Shown here: piece by piece, positions 44,591-53,243 of the stretch | How the letters are laid out: each line of letters begins with the position of its first letter | How positions within the stretch are numbered: the stretch's first letter is position 1 | Assembly: GCA_900318115.1 (NCBI GenBank) | Contig: ONJJ01000010.1 | Span: 22,895-86,894, forward strand | Reading direction: 5' to 3' | From: an uncultured Prevotellaceae bacterium | GTDB lineage: Bacteria; Bacteroidota; Bacteroidia; Bacteroidales; Bacteroidaceae | Length of the DNA: 64,000 nt | Position numbers and translations under genes: made by a program | Notes under the pieces: generated by a model | Databases searched by the model: none | What the model was told of the DNA's origin: nothing | What the model saw: the letters and a program-made list of their open reading frames with translations, nothing else

Positions 44591-44776
44591 TTATTTGTTT
44601 TTGCTTGCCGATACCCATACAGGTTCCTCGTTCATCACGGGCTTGTTCACTGCCATCACGCCAGAGAGGTTGTGTGGTATGTATGGCTCCTCCAGATAGC
44701 GGATATCATCGGTAGTGAGGTGGACGTCGAGCGACTTTACGGCTCCCTCGATGTGGGCGGCATTCTTTATCTCCAA
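44591..44776 (-). pseudogene. C-terminal fragment of a second aldo/keto reductase
   Basis: 61 residues: AAHIEGAVKSLDVHLTTDDI and YLEEPYIPHNLSGVMAVN match the last helix and C-terminal tail of aldo/keto reductases. The catalytic barrel is missing. It overlaps the end of the intact reductase gene by 10 bases in another frame. A deletion that joined two adjacent reductase genes would produce this. Confidence 0.7.
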
Positions 44777-45678
44777 CCCATGAACATCTTCGTGGCCTCT
44801 GCATCGTGATGGTCGAAGAACAGGCTTTTGCCCGTGTCGAGGGTCTGAATCTGAGCCATATCATCGGCACTCAGTTCGAAGTCAAGGATGTCAAGGTTCT
44901 GAGCCATGCGCTCTTTATGCGTTGACTTCGGGATGATAATCACACCGCGCTGTAACAGCCAGCGCAGAGCTACCTGCGGAATGGTCTTGCCATACTTCTT
45001 GCCGATCTCGCCCAGCAATTCGTTTGTGAAGAAACCGTTTCGTCCTTCGGCCAGCGGTCCCCACGACATAATGCGGCAGTCCAGTTCGTCCATGTATTTC
45101 TTGGCCTCTATCTGCTGGTCAAACACATGAGTCTCTACCTGGTTCACCATTGGCTTCACCTCTACATTCGAGGCCAGGTCGATGAGGTGGTCGGGATAGA
45201 AGTTCGACACGCCGATGCTGCGCAGCTTACCTTCCTTATAGGCTTCTTCCAAGGCACGATAGGCTCCGTAACGGTCGCAGAAAGGTTGGTGCAGCAGCAT
45301 CAGGTCGATATAATCTGTCTGCAACTTGCGCAGGCTCTCGTCAATCGAGGCTTTCGCCTTCTCGTAGCCATAGTTGGAAATCCATATCTTCGTCACAAGG
45401 AAGATGTCCTCGCGCCGGATGCCGCTCTTTTTCCAGGCGCGGCCCACGCCCTCTTCATTGGCGTAAGCCTGTGCCGTGTCTATCATCCGATAGCCCACCT
45501 CCAGGGCGTCGCTCACGCAACGTTCACACTCATCAGGTGTCACCTGATACACTCCATAACCAATCTGTGGCATTTCCACGCCGTTGTTTAACACGATACT
45601 CGGTTGCACTCGGCCATTTGAGAGCAAGCTTTCATGGCTCTCGTTGGCACGAGCATTGTAAAGTTTGATTGTATTCAT
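44767..45678 (-). CDS. Aldo/keto reductase
   Basis: 303 residues with an (alpha/beta)8 barrel and NADPH use. The catalytic tetrad is visible: Asp ~67 and Tyr ~72 (MIDTAQAYANEEGVG), Lys ~97 (LVTKIWIS), His ~130 (LMLLHQPF). The cofactor motif IIIPKSTHKERMAQN is near the end. The first 25 residues are an extension. It belongs to the prostaglandin-synthase/2,5-diketogluconate-reductase-like group. It lies 11 bases after the SDR gene in a minus-strand redox cluster. Confidence 0.88.
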   Translation of the reverse strand: MNTIKLYNARANESHESLLSNGRVQPSIVLNNGVEMPQIGYGVYQVTPDECERCVSDALEVGYRMIDTAQAYANEEGVGRAWKKSGIRREDIFLVTKIWISNYGYEKAKASIDESLRKLQTDYIDLMLLHQPFCDRYGAYRALEEAYKEGKLRSIGVSNFYPDHLIDLASNVEVKPMVNQVETHVFDQQIEAKKYMDELDCRIMSWGPLAEGRNGFFTNELLGEIGKKYGKTIPQVALRWLLQRGVIIIPKSTHKERMAQNLDILDFELSADDMAQIQTLDTGKSLFFDHHDAEATKMFMGWR

Positions 45679-45689
45679 CTTTTTATTTT

Positions 45690-46523
45690 TTAATGTGTTG
45701 CTTTAAGATATTGCAAGTCGCCGTACCAATAAGAGGCCGTGCAACCACCGTCGATGAGGAAGTCGGCACCGCTGATGAAGCGACCACGGCTCGACATCAG
45801 GAACTCGGCGAGGTCGCCCACTTCATCGGGTGTCCCGGCACGACGTGCTGGCATGCCCTCAATCATCTTCAGGTAGCCATCCTTGCGAGGCCCGTGCAAC
45901 TCGTCATTTGCCAGCGGGGTGATGATGATGCCGGGGGAAATCGAGTTGATGGTGGCACCGCGACGCCCCCAACGAGTAGCCTCGTACATTACGCGGAGCA
46001 CATTACACCGCTTAGAGTACTGATAGGCTTTCAGCGTGTCGTTGATTTCCTTCAGGAACGGCAGTTCCAACAGTTCATCTACAGAAGTCATAGCCAATGC
46101 CTCGTTCTGCTCCTGGGGCAATGCTGGCAGACGATGGCCGCTCTGCGAGGAGATAATCACGCCCGAACCTCCCTCGGCTATCACCTTGCCGAACTCCTCC
46201 AACAATACGCTTGTGCCATAAAGGTCAACGCGCAGAATCTCAGCTACGGGAGCCTGTGAGGGGGACACGCCAGCGGCATTCACCAGGTTCGTCACCTCGC
46301 CTTTGCTGGTGGCGTACTCCACCAACTTCACGATGTCAGCCTTTGAACCAAGGTTACACTTGATGGTTGAGCACTCGAAACCAGCGTTTTCCAATGTCTT
46401 TGCAGCCTGCTCTGCATGTTCCAAACTATAGTCTGCCAACACAATGTGCTTACCAGCCGACACGCGGCGGATGATGGCCTGTCCGATGCTGCCAGCACCA
46501 ACCAATACTGCTACCTGCTTCAT
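45690..46523 (-). CDS. Short-chain dehydrogenase/reductase
   Basis: 277 residues. The NAD(P) motif is LVGAGSIGQAI (GxGxxG instead of the common TGxxxGxG), with an acidic LADYS at the second strand. NAG is NAAGVSP, and the catalytic Ser/Tyr/Lys set includes Tyr167-x3-Lys171 (AYQYSKRC). A long insertion (~135-160) precedes the Tyr. It ends GADFLIDGGCTASYWYG as in classical SDRs. Substrate unknown. Confidence 0.87.
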   Translation of the reverse strand: MKQVAVLVGAGSIGQAIIRRVSAGKHIVLADYSLEHAEQAAKTLENAGFECSTIKCNLGSKADIVKLVEYATSKGEVTNLVNAAGVSPSQAPVAEILRVDLYGTSVLLEEFGKVIAEGGSGVIISSQSGHRLPALPQEQNEALAMTSVDELLELPFLKEINDTLKAYQYSKRCNVLRVMYEATRWGRRGATINSISPGIIITPLANDELHGPRKDGYLKMIEGMPARRAGTPDEVGDLAEFLMSSRGRFISGADFLIDGGCTASYWYGDLQYLKATH

Positions 46524-46550
46524 TTGACAACTTGAGAATTTACGATTAAA

Positions 46551-47108
46551 CTATCTACTCCCCTCGCCCTTTGGAGAGGGGCTGGGGGTGAGGCTCCTAT
46601 CTGCTATTTCTCTTGCCTCTCTGTCGGCATAGGCTGCTTCGGCTCCGTGAATGGGAGTGCCATCCTCGACCGTTGCCCCTGGGCAGAGTTTCTTGATAAA
46701 GCGCACGCTACTGCCCATGCCCGAGCCTTCGTTGGTGCAGAAGGGGATGATGGTCTTGCCCGTGAAGTCATACGACTCCAGGAACGTGTAGCACACCATC
46801 GGCATCGTACCCCACCAGTTGGGATAGCCGAGGATGATGGTGTCGTACTCATCTATCGACTCCAGCGGGTTCTTCACCTCAGGGCGTGCCTGGTCGTGCA
46901 GTTCCTGCTTGGCTTCCTCAATGCAGGTCATATAGGATTGGGAGTATTCGTAGGTCGTGTCAATCTGGAACATGTCTGCATCAGGCAGCAATGCCTTGAT
47001 CTTCTGGGCAACCACCTCGGTATTTCCCAACTTAAGGTTCTTGATACTTCCGTTCACATAGTTCTCTCCGCGACGAGAGTAGTACGCAATCAATACATTC
47101 TTTGCCAT
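46551..47108 (-). CDS. Flavodoxin-like protein
   Basis: 185 residues from ATG 47108 (MAKNVLIAYYSRRGENYVNG). FMN-binding loops are AYYSRRGENY, LGYPNWWGTMP and CTNEGSGMGSS. This type (flavodoxin_4) is often controlled by AraC regulators near AKR and SDR genes. The last ~13 residues (LTPSPSPKGEGSR) are encoded by a palindromic repeat at 46558-46595, so the natural stop seems to have been replaced by repeat sequence. The promoter is at 47136-47143. Confidence 0.85.
   Translation of the reverse strand: MAKNVLIAYYSRRGENYVNGSIKNLKLGNTEVVAQKIKALLPDADMFQIDTTYEYSQSYMTCIEEAKQELHDQARPEVKNPLESIDEYDTIILGYPNWWGTMPMVCYTFLESYDFTGKTIIPFCTNEGSGMGSSVRFIKKLCPGATVEDGTPIHGAEAAYADREAREIADRSLTPSPSPKGEGSR
46558..46595. 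repeat. Palindromic repeat forming the 3' end of the flavodoxin gene
   Basis: CCCCTC (46560-46565) and GAGGGG (46576-46581) form a stem, followed by CTGGGGGTGAGGCTC. This pattern is common in Bacteroidota intergenic DNA and gives LTPSPSPKGEG when translated, as here. Confidence 0.75.
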
Positions 47109-47135
47109 AATTTCGTGAATTAAAGTTTTCGGCTG

Positions 47136-47143
47136 CAAAGGTA
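47136..47143 (-). promoter_or_regulatory. Promoter of the flavodoxin-SDR-AKR set
   Basis: TACCTTTG on the minus strand, 28 bases before ATG 47108. Confidence 0.65.
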
Positions 47144-47234
47144 CGGCAATCCCCCGAAACTGCATTAACACAAATTTCGGGGGATTTTACCAATTTCGGA
47201 AAATCGTTCATCCGGTGATGCTTGTCTGGTGCAT

Positions 47235-48044
47235 TTACTCCCTGAAATCAGAGGGCTTTGCACCCAGGTTTGTCTGTACATATCGACTGAAATGTGACAG
47301 CGAGGAGAAGCCAAACATATCGCTGATGTCAGTAAATGTGAGGCGGCGGTCACGCAACAGTCGGCTAATGTCGAGTGCCGTGTAGCGGGTGATCCAGAAC
47401 GCTGCAGGCAAGCCGCTCACTTTCTTGCAGACCTCGCTTAGGTATTTCGATGTGACGCAGAGCTTGTCGGCATAATAGCCGATGTCACGGTTCTGGCGGA
47501 AGTCACCTCGTTCCAGCATCGCCATAAACTCCTCCATCAGCTGATGTTGCTGCGAACTAATCTTGTCTGCCGGATATAATCGTGCATGGAAGTCGAAGAA
47601 GTCAATGATCATGCACTCCACGGCATTCATCAGTGCATCATGGCGGAAGCGGTGCTCGGTCTGCTCCAACCGTCGTTTCACGGCCTCGAAATTCAGACGG
47701 CATATCTCCTGCTGCTCGGGCGTCAACTTCATGATGGGATTCTGAAACAAAAAGAGCTGGCCGCGCATGCCGTAGTTGCTCTGGGGTGTGGACAGCTCGA
47801 TGAACTTCTGCGTCACGTAGATGACATCCACGCGGAAATCCTCGCTCTCCATCAGGTTCACTACCAAGTCCCCTCGACGAGCTATAATCAGGCAATCGCC
47901 AGCCTCGAAGCGGAATGCCTGCCCGTTGCGCTCGAACGTGCAATACCCGCTGTGGCAATAGGCATGGCAGAGATAGTCGGTGAACTGTGGCTCACCGATT
48001 CTCTTCAATGTATCATCTATGATGATATGTTGAATCGTTTCCAT
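47235..48044 (-). CDS. AraC-family transcriptional regulator
   Basis: 269 residues. The N-terminal cupin-like part (YCTFERNGQAFRFEAGDCLI) and the C-terminal AraC domain (~175-269: YYADKLCVTSKYLSEVCKK, FTDISDMFGFSSLSHFSRYV) are clear. It is just upstream of the flavodoxin-SDR-AKR-ABM genes and probably controls them, perhaps in response to reactive aldehydes or quinones (inference). Confidence 0.88.
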   Translation of the reverse strand: METIQHIIIDDTLKRIGEPQFTDYLCHAYCHSGYCTFERNGQAFRFEAGDCLIIARRGDLVVNLMESEDFRVDVIYVTQKFIELSTPQSNYGMRGQLFLFQNPIMKLTPEQQEICRLNFEAVKRRLEQTEHRFRHDALMNAVECMIIDFFDFHARLYPADKISSQQHQLMEEFMAMLERGDFRQNRDIGYYADKLCVTSKYLSEVCKKVSGLPAAFWITRYTALDISRLLRDRRLTFTDISDMFGFSSLSHFSRYVQTNLGAKPSDFRE

Positions 48045-48118
48045 AGTGCAGATAAGTTCTTCTCGTTTTCTGCGGAACTAAATAAAAGTCCGTTCGTGGG
48101 TGGGCACGGGGGCGGCCG

Positions 48119-48886
48119 TCAGAACTGGATGAGCTGGCCGCCGTCGGATGCAGCATAGGAGCGGAGGAGCTGTTGGATGTAAGTGGCGCAGGCGGTGGTG
48201 CCCTGACGGTTGCCATCGTAGCCATTGACAATGGCGAGGAGATGAGTGGTCCGAAGGGTGAGTTTGGTGCGCTCGTGGTCGCTGGTGGGGGTGCCGATAC
48301 CACCCAGCGCATCGCGGTAAACGGGAAGTCCGGCGATGTTCAAGGGGCCGCGTCCGATGCCCTCGTAGGGTTCGTTCTCGCGTCCGATGCCGAGGAATAG
48401 GTGAGGGCTTTTGGGGGAGGGCTCCTCGGACTGGCTGATGGTGGCTGAGGGAGGGACTCCCGCGGCAAAATCGCCGGACGTACTCGCGGGAGCGGAGTGG
48501 ACAGTGGAAGAGGCAATTTTGTCGGCATCGAAGCCGCCGATGCTGTAGCCGAAGGCGATGGAGGCGAGGTTGATGAGGTCCACAAGGGTGTCCACGCGAT
48601 AGAGGTCCTTGCCTTGCAGGGTCCGCCGGACGAGTGCTTCGCCGCTGGGGCGGTAGCGGCTGGGATCCTTGCCGCAGCGGCGATAGGCTTCGCGGGTGGC
48701 CTGAATGGAAGGCATCAGTTTCAGACTATCCACGGTATAACGCTGTCGGTAGTCGGCGATGAAGCGGTCGATTTCCTGCCAGAGGGCAGGGGAGGAGTCG
48801 CTGTTACAGACGGATGCAACGACAGCGGTGCCCACAAAGTCGGGGCACCGCTGTCGGAGTTCTGGGGTGACGGTGATTTGGATCAT
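48119..48886 (-). CDS. B3/B4 tRNA-binding-domain protein with repeat insertion
   Basis: 255 residues. It matches stand-alone B3/4 domains of PheRS beta: AYRRCGKDPSRYRPSGEALV, LYRVDTLVDLINLASI, GYSIGGFDADKI, EPYEGIGRGPLNIAGLPVYRD. Such proteins may edit or bind charged tRNA; function is unproven. Residues ~122-160 (ASSTVHSAPASTSGDFAAGV..) are a Ser/Pro-rich insertion between conserved strands, and its centre is the 34-bp repeat at 48446-48479. The ATG shares one base with the stop of the upstream lipoprotein gene, so they are translationally coupled. Confidence 0.82.
   Translation of the reverse strand: MIQITVTPELRQRCPDFVGTAVVASVCNSDSSPALWQEIDRFIADYRQRYTVDSLKLMPSIQATREAYRRCGKDPSRYRPSGEALVRRTLQGKDLYRVDTLVDLINLASIAFGYSIGGFDADKIASSTVHSAPASTSGDFAAGVPPSATISQSEEPSPKSPHLFLGIGRENEPYEGIGRGPLNIAGLPVYRDALGGIGTPTSDHERTKLTLRTTHLLAIVNGYDGNRQGTTACATYIQQLLRSYAASDGGQLIQF
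48446..48479. repeat. 34-bp in-frame repeat shared with 4466-4499 (copy 2)
   Basis: It matches 28 of 34 bases with the copy in the outer-membrane receptor, in the same orientation and frame (SGDFAAGVPPSA). An extra inverted pair, CTCCCGCGG...CGCGGGAG, surrounds it (48456-48495). Confidence 0.8.
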
Positions 48887-49464
48887 TATTTCTTCATGTT
48901 CACGCCACGGATGCCGTGGTAGGTGGTGGTGGCTGTGCTGTCGGAGACTGCGAAGGTGCTGTCGGCTTCGGCACGGGTCTGCCCCTTGACGTAGTAGTCA
49001 TAGTAGTCGTAGTAGCCGTAGCCATAGCTATCCCAGTAGCGGTCGTAGCTGCGAAGGTCAAAGTAGGTGACGTTCTCAAGTGTGTAGTAGTCGGCGATGT
49101 AGCCCCGGAAGTAGTCGTATCCGATGGTGTAGTCCACAATGGCGCAGTCGAGGTTGGGGTCTTCACGGAAAGTGAGGTAGATGACCCGTCCTTGCACGCG
49201 CCAATCGAAGTGAGAGGTTACGGCGTGGCGACGGTAGTAGTCGACCTGCACACCGGTGCCGCGGTCGTAGCCCCATCCGTTGTTGTAGAACTCGATCTCA
49301 GAGCCCTGGGCTCGTTCTCCGTCGAAGAACATGTCCATGTCTCCGAACCAGTGGCCGCCGATATTGTTGCCGATGCGGTCGTCTTCGTTCATGCAGCTGC
49401 AGAGGGCGAAGAATGCTGCGCAGAGGATGCCAAGCACCCGGATATTCTTGTAGAAACGCTTCAT
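48886..49464 (-). CDS. Lipoprotein with Tyr/Asp-rich C-terminus, function unknown
   Basis: 192 residues. The lipobox is FALCSC (Cys ~24). The body (HWFGDMDMFFDGERAQGSEI, RVIYLTFREDPNLDCAIVD) looks like a small beta domain of envelope lipoproteins. Residues ~140-165 are extremely rich in Tyr and Asp (YWDSYGYGYYDYYDYY). It is coupled with the B3/B4 gene by a one-base stop/start overlap. The promoter is at 49494-49501. No known family is recognised with certainty. Confidence 0.7.
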   Translation of the reverse strand: MKRFYKNIRVLGILCAAFFALCSCMNEDDRIGNNIGGHWFGDMDMFFDGERAQGSEIEFYNNGWGYDRGTGVQVDYYRRHAVTSHFDWRVQGRVIYLTFREDPNLDCAIVDYTIGYDYFRGYIADYYTLENVTYFDLRSYDRYWDSYGYGYYDYYDYYVKGQTRAEADSTFAVSDSTATTTYHGIRGVNMKK

Positions 49465-49493
49465 AATGGTAGGTTTTTATTGTTTGACTGCTG

Positions 49494-49501
49494 CAAAGGT
49501 A
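49494..49501 (-). promoter_or_regulatory. Promoter -7 element of the lipoprotein-B3/B4 pair
   Basis: TACCTTTG on the minus strand, 30 bases before ATG 49464. Confidence 0.6.
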
Positions 49502-49556
49502 GAGGAAAGCAGCGAGCTGCACAACATATTTTTCCTAAACGTAGAGGGGAAATTCC

Positions 49557-51158
49557 CTACCGTTGGAGGCGTTTTACTACGCGTCCGTCCGGCATACGTG
49601 TGATAGTCAGCCCTTTATGCTGCTTGGCGACGGGCCGTCCGGTGAGGTCGAACTGCTGGCCAGCGGTGCCGGGTACTGCGGTTGCGGAGCCTATGCCGGC
49701 AGGTATGATATCGTAGTAACCGATTTCGGAGCTGTGTTCCTCTCCTCCGCCACGATAGATGGTCTGCACTCCGATGCGGTCGAATCCTTTCTGGAAGATG
49801 TAGATGGCATAGCCGCGCTCATAGATATAGGAACGCGAGTAGGCTTCCACCTTGTCTTCAGGGAAGAAGTAGGGCACTTCCTCCATGGGCTCGGTGAGTC
49901 CTTTGTACTCGTCGGGATAGAGAATGTAGGGTTCGTCGTCGTCGATGTAGAGGCGATAGGAGAGCTTGGCGGGGTCGATGAAGTTGCCGTTGGTGTCCTG
50001 GAGCGGGAGGTTCAGCATGACGATGGTGAAGGCATTCATGTCCTGGTAGTATCCGATGCTGGGCTTGGCGGGGGTGGCAGCTTTCTCTGTGAATGGACGG
50101 AATACGGGCTGGAGGTATGCCTCGATGCGGTCGACGTGGTCGTCGGCGCTGTTGGTGGCCAGCATGCCGTCTGTGCGGAAACTCATGTTGCGCTGGTCGA
50201 AGGCAAAGGTGGCGCTGCCGTCGCCGAGGACGTATTTCCATGCATAGGCCTGGCTGTCGTAGTAGGCTTCGCCGCCGCAGAAGTAGAGCATGAAGCTGGA
50301 CATGTGGCCGGCATACTGCATGGGGAAGACGATCTTGTTGCCCTTGACGTTGCCCTTCATCCACGCATCGGGCAGGTTGTCGTGGCTGACGCCGCGGATG
50401 TAGACATCCTGGTCGTAGAAACCTACATCGACGAGGTTGCCCGTCTGGAAGCCGTTGGTGCTCTGGTATTCCATGGAATAAGGCTTGGTGGTGAGGTCTG
50501 CGGGCGGCGTGACGGGGGTGACATCCTTGAAGTGGTAGATGGTGTTGTAGTCGAGGTAGTATGCCCACTCGCCTGCGGGCTGCATGTTCCCGTTCTCATC
50601 CTTATATTCGGTATAGACGAGGCCGATGCCGTCGTAGGTGGAAGTCTCAGGGTCGCCGCTGGTGTCCTGCAGGTAGAGGTCGTTGCCCTTGATGAGGAAG
50701 GTGATTTCTCCCTTGATGGACACGGACGGTGTGCGTATGTTGCCGTTCACCTTGACGCGAGCCAGCTTCATGCCGTAGTTGTCGTTTTCAAACCAATAGA
50801 CCGTCTGGCCGAGGGGGACTGTGATCTTGTCGCCTTCGATGGTTCCCTTGACCCAGGTGCCGGTGGCGGCGTGGGAGAGGATGTTCTTGAACCAGGCGGT
50901 GGTGCCGTCCTCGGAGAAGACGACTTCGCCAAGGATGCCGTCCTGCGGGTCGTCCTTGAAATAGAGGTTCACATAGGTGGCCTTGCCCTCGCGGACGTAT
51001 AGGCGGTGGGTGCCTTGGGGCTGGTCGTAGATGATGCCGTGGTCATCCGCAGCGGCTGCAGGTGCAAAGGCCGGGAAACGCTTGACGGGTGACTCGCTCT
51101 GGGCGAAGGAGGTTGCAGCACAGAACAGTACTGCAAGGAGGAGAGAATAGTATTTCAT
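49557..51158 (-). CDS. Large secreted protein with sorting-tail-like C-terminus
   Basis: 533 residues with a signal peptide (YYSLLLAVLFCAATSFAQ). The body is beta-rich with repeated modules such as KGTIEGDKITVPLGQ, KGEITFLIKGNDLYL and KGNVKGNKIVFPMQY, typical of secreted Prevotella proteins without assigned function. The end (GQQFDLTGRPVAKQHKGLTI..RVVKRL) resembles the C-terminal tails used for type IX export or surface sorting. It is followed by a second such gene on the same strand. Confidence 0.72.
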   Translation of the reverse strand: MKYYSLLLAVLFCAATSFAQSESPVKRFPAFAPAAAADDHGIIYDQPQGTHRLYVREGKATYVNLYFKDDPQDGILGEVVFSEDGTTAWFKNILSHAATGTWVKGTIEGDKITVPLGQTVYWFENDNYGMKLARVKVNGNIRTPSVSIKGEITFLIKGNDLYLQDTSGDPETSTYDGIGLVYTEYKDENGNMQPAGEWAYYLDYNTIYHFKDVTPVTPPADLTTKPYSMEYQSTNGFQTGNLVDVGFYDQDVYIRGVSHDNLPDAWMKGNVKGNKIVFPMQYAGHMSSFMLYFCGGEAYYDSQAYAWKYVLGDGSATFAFDQRNMSFRTDGMLATNSADDHVDRIEAYLQPVFRPFTEKAATPAKPSIGYYQDMNAFTIVMLNLPLQDTNGNFIDPAKLSYRLYIDDDEPYILYPDEYKGLTEPMEEVPYFFPEDKVEAYSRSYIYERGYAIYIFQKGFDRIGVQTIYRGGGEEHSSEIGYYDIIPAGIGSATAVPGTAGQQFDLTGRPVAKQHKGLTITRMPDGRVVKRLQR

Positions 51159-51244
51159 TGAGTCGGATTTTGAGTTCTGGGGTAGGGGAGTTTGGGTGTT
51201 CTTGATGTCGCAAGCGGGCGGGCTTGCAGGGGATGGGGAGTGGA

Positions 51245-53146
51245 CTAGCGGCGGACGACCTTGGTGGTGGTGACGCTGCCGTCGGGGTTCGTGGTAGCCT
51301 GGATGTAGATGCCCTGTCCGAGGGAGGTGACGGCCCGGCCGCTGAGGTCATAGTAGCGGACACCGACTTCGCGCGGATCAACGGCCAGCGAGCGGATGTC
51401 CGTGGAGGCTCCCACCTGGGCCTTCTCTGCCTGGGCGACCTCTGAGGTCTGGGTGTTGACGAGGACGGCTACTACGCGCAGCATGGAAGGATCCTGCACA
51501 AGCTTGTTGGTCGAGAGATCCACGTTGATTTCATGCACCACGGGCTCGGCACTCTTGACTTCAGAGGGGAGGCTGTTCTCGATGGCTTGCTTGCCAGGGG
51601 AAGTGGCATAGATGACGACATCCTTGTACTTGATATCGACGATGGGGCTTCCCATTCTAGTGAGTGGTCCAAGGTATTTGTCGCCGGAATAGCTCGACTG
51701 TCCGGACAGGTAGTTGACTTGTGCCCAGCTCTTGCGTGTGTCCTTGTCGGAATTAGGCGGGCAGGCGAGGTCATCGGCAACCACCAGATAAGTCAGGCGG
51801 TAGGGGCTGTTCGTGAAGTCGCGGATGAACTGCGTCTTCGAGGTGATTCGCAGCATCCTGTTCTCCAGGCTGGCCCATTCGGCCGTCAGTTCTATGGTGG
51901 CGGGAGCTACTACTTTGGAGCGTGCCTGCCAGTCCTGCTGTATGCCCAGCGATGCACCGGAATTGCCGTAGAAGGGATCCTGTCCCTTCTCGGCTCCCTG
52001 CTCGTCGTAGCCATTCACCACGCGGTCGATGAACGAGTGTGGATAGCCCGAGACGTTGTTGGGATAGTTGTAGGTAATTTGCATAGGGTCGCCGTTGTGG
52101 AATGCCACGCCGATGAAGTCGTCGCCGTAGAGTTTTGCCAGGGCTTCCATGGCCGCCATTCCTCGCGGACACCATCCGCACCAGGTTCCCGTGTACTCCT
52201 CCATCAGCGGTTTGTGCTTGGGGAAGGAGGCGATATAGGCCATCGTGCAGGTGGTGGTGGGCTCGTCGTCCTCATTAGCCTCGCCATTGACCTTGGTGAT
52301 GGTGAAGCGGATGTCGTGTGTGCCGGCCTTCTTCACGGCAGGTACGGTGGCTTTCACGGATGCCGTGCTGCCGTAGTACTTACCTGCCACCTTGACGTTG
52401 GCCGTCTTCTCCACGATGGTGTCGGCAACGGCTATGGTATAGGTGATTTTCGTGATGGCCTCGACGCCGTGGTTGAGTACCGTGAGGGGTACCGAAACCG
52501 TCTTCCCTACCAACGTGTAGGCATTCAGGTCGTCGGGAGTGTCGAAGCGGGCTGCACGCCCCTTGACCTTGCTTCCGCTCAGGCGTACCACAAAGGCAAA
52601 GGCTCCGCTGGCCATACTCGTCTGGCCGAGAGGGGTCCATTTGCGGTAGGTGCGGCTGGTGTGAACGTACAGGTCGCTGATGGCGTCGCTCTTGATGCAC
52701 ATCAGAGGTGTCTTGTTCGGATCGGTGTTATTGCTCACGTCCACCGAGGAAACGGTGAGGGAATAGCCCACATAGATGCCGCCTTCGGGGATGACGTAGG
52801 GCTGCTCGAACGTCACTTCTGCCCACTTGCCGTCGGGTGTGAAGTCCACGCTGGCGACGTCTGCAGCATTCGCGCCGCTCTCCAGAGCCAGTTCTTTGGA
52901 AATCCAAGCCTTGTAGTCGGCGGCATTGTCGGCTCCCGTGTTGACGGGAACATTGATACCGCGAATCTCCATGCCCACCAGATAAGGATCTGTGAGGTGC
53001 ATGGCCACGTCGTAGGTCTCTGCCTTCTGGGTGCCGGCGCCGGAGAGCGTGCCGGAACCCTGATAGATGCCATAGAGCATCTCGTTGTCTGCCTTTGCCA
53101 GCACAGAGGTCAGCAGGGCAATTGCGATGAGTAGCGTTTTCTTCAT
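51245..53146 (-). CDS. Secreted Omp28-like protein with thioredoxin-type CxxC and sorting-tail-like C-terminus
   Basis: 633 residues with a signal peptide (1-19). N-terminal beta domains precede a thioredoxin-like part: KPLMEEYTGTWCGWCPRG (CGWC ~322-325) as in Omp28-family proteins. The end is VRYYDLSGRAVTSLGQGIYI..KVVRR, again a sorting-tail-like pattern. It may be a surface redox protein or only structurally related. It lies 86 bases upstream of the previous gene. Confidence 0.78.
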   Translation of the reverse strand: MKKTLLIAIALLTSVLAKADNEMLYGIYQGSGTLSGAGTQKAETYDVAMHLTDPYLVGMEIRGINVPVNTGADNAADYKAWISKELALESGANAADVASVDFTPDGKWAEVTFEQPYVIPEGGIYVGYSLTVSSVDVSNNTDPNKTPLMCIKSDAISDLYVHTSRTYRKWTPLGQTSMASGAFAFVVRLSGSKVKGRAARFDTPDDLNAYTLVGKTVSVPLTVLNHGVEAITKITYTIAVADTIVEKTANVKVAGKYYGSTASVKATVPAVKKAGTHDIRFTITKVNGEANEDDEPTTTCTMAYIASFPKHKPLMEEYTGTWCGWCPRGMAAMEALAKLYGDDFIGVAFHNGDPMQITYNYPNNVSGYPHSFIDRVVNGYDEQGAEKGQDPFYGNSGASLGIQQDWQARSKVVAPATIELTAEWASLENRMLRITSKTQFIRDFTNSPYRLTYLVVADDLACPPNSDKDTRKSWAQVNYLSGQSSYSGDKYLGPLTRMGSPIVDIKYKDVVIYATSPGKQAIENSLPSEVKSAEPVVHEINVDLSTNKLVQDPSMLRVVAVLVNTQTSEVAQAEKAQVGASTDIRSLAVDPREVGVRYYDLSGRAVTSLGQGIYIQATTNPDGSVTTTKVVRR

Positions 53147-53170
53147 ATGCAGTTTGTATTATTAGTCACC

Positions 53171-53243
53171 TTAAACTCTAAACTTAAAAACTTTAAACTC
53201 TAAACTTAAAAACTACTCTAAACTCTAAACTCTCAACTCTCAA
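53171..53243. repeat. Two identical 22-bp units followed by 7-bp units
   Basis: 53171-53192 and 53193-53214 are identical 22-mers (TTAAACTCTAAACTTAAAAA.. start). After them come ~7-bp units TCTAAAC and TCTCAAC up to about 53243. It lies between the Omp28-like and DjlA-like genes. Confidence 0.85.
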
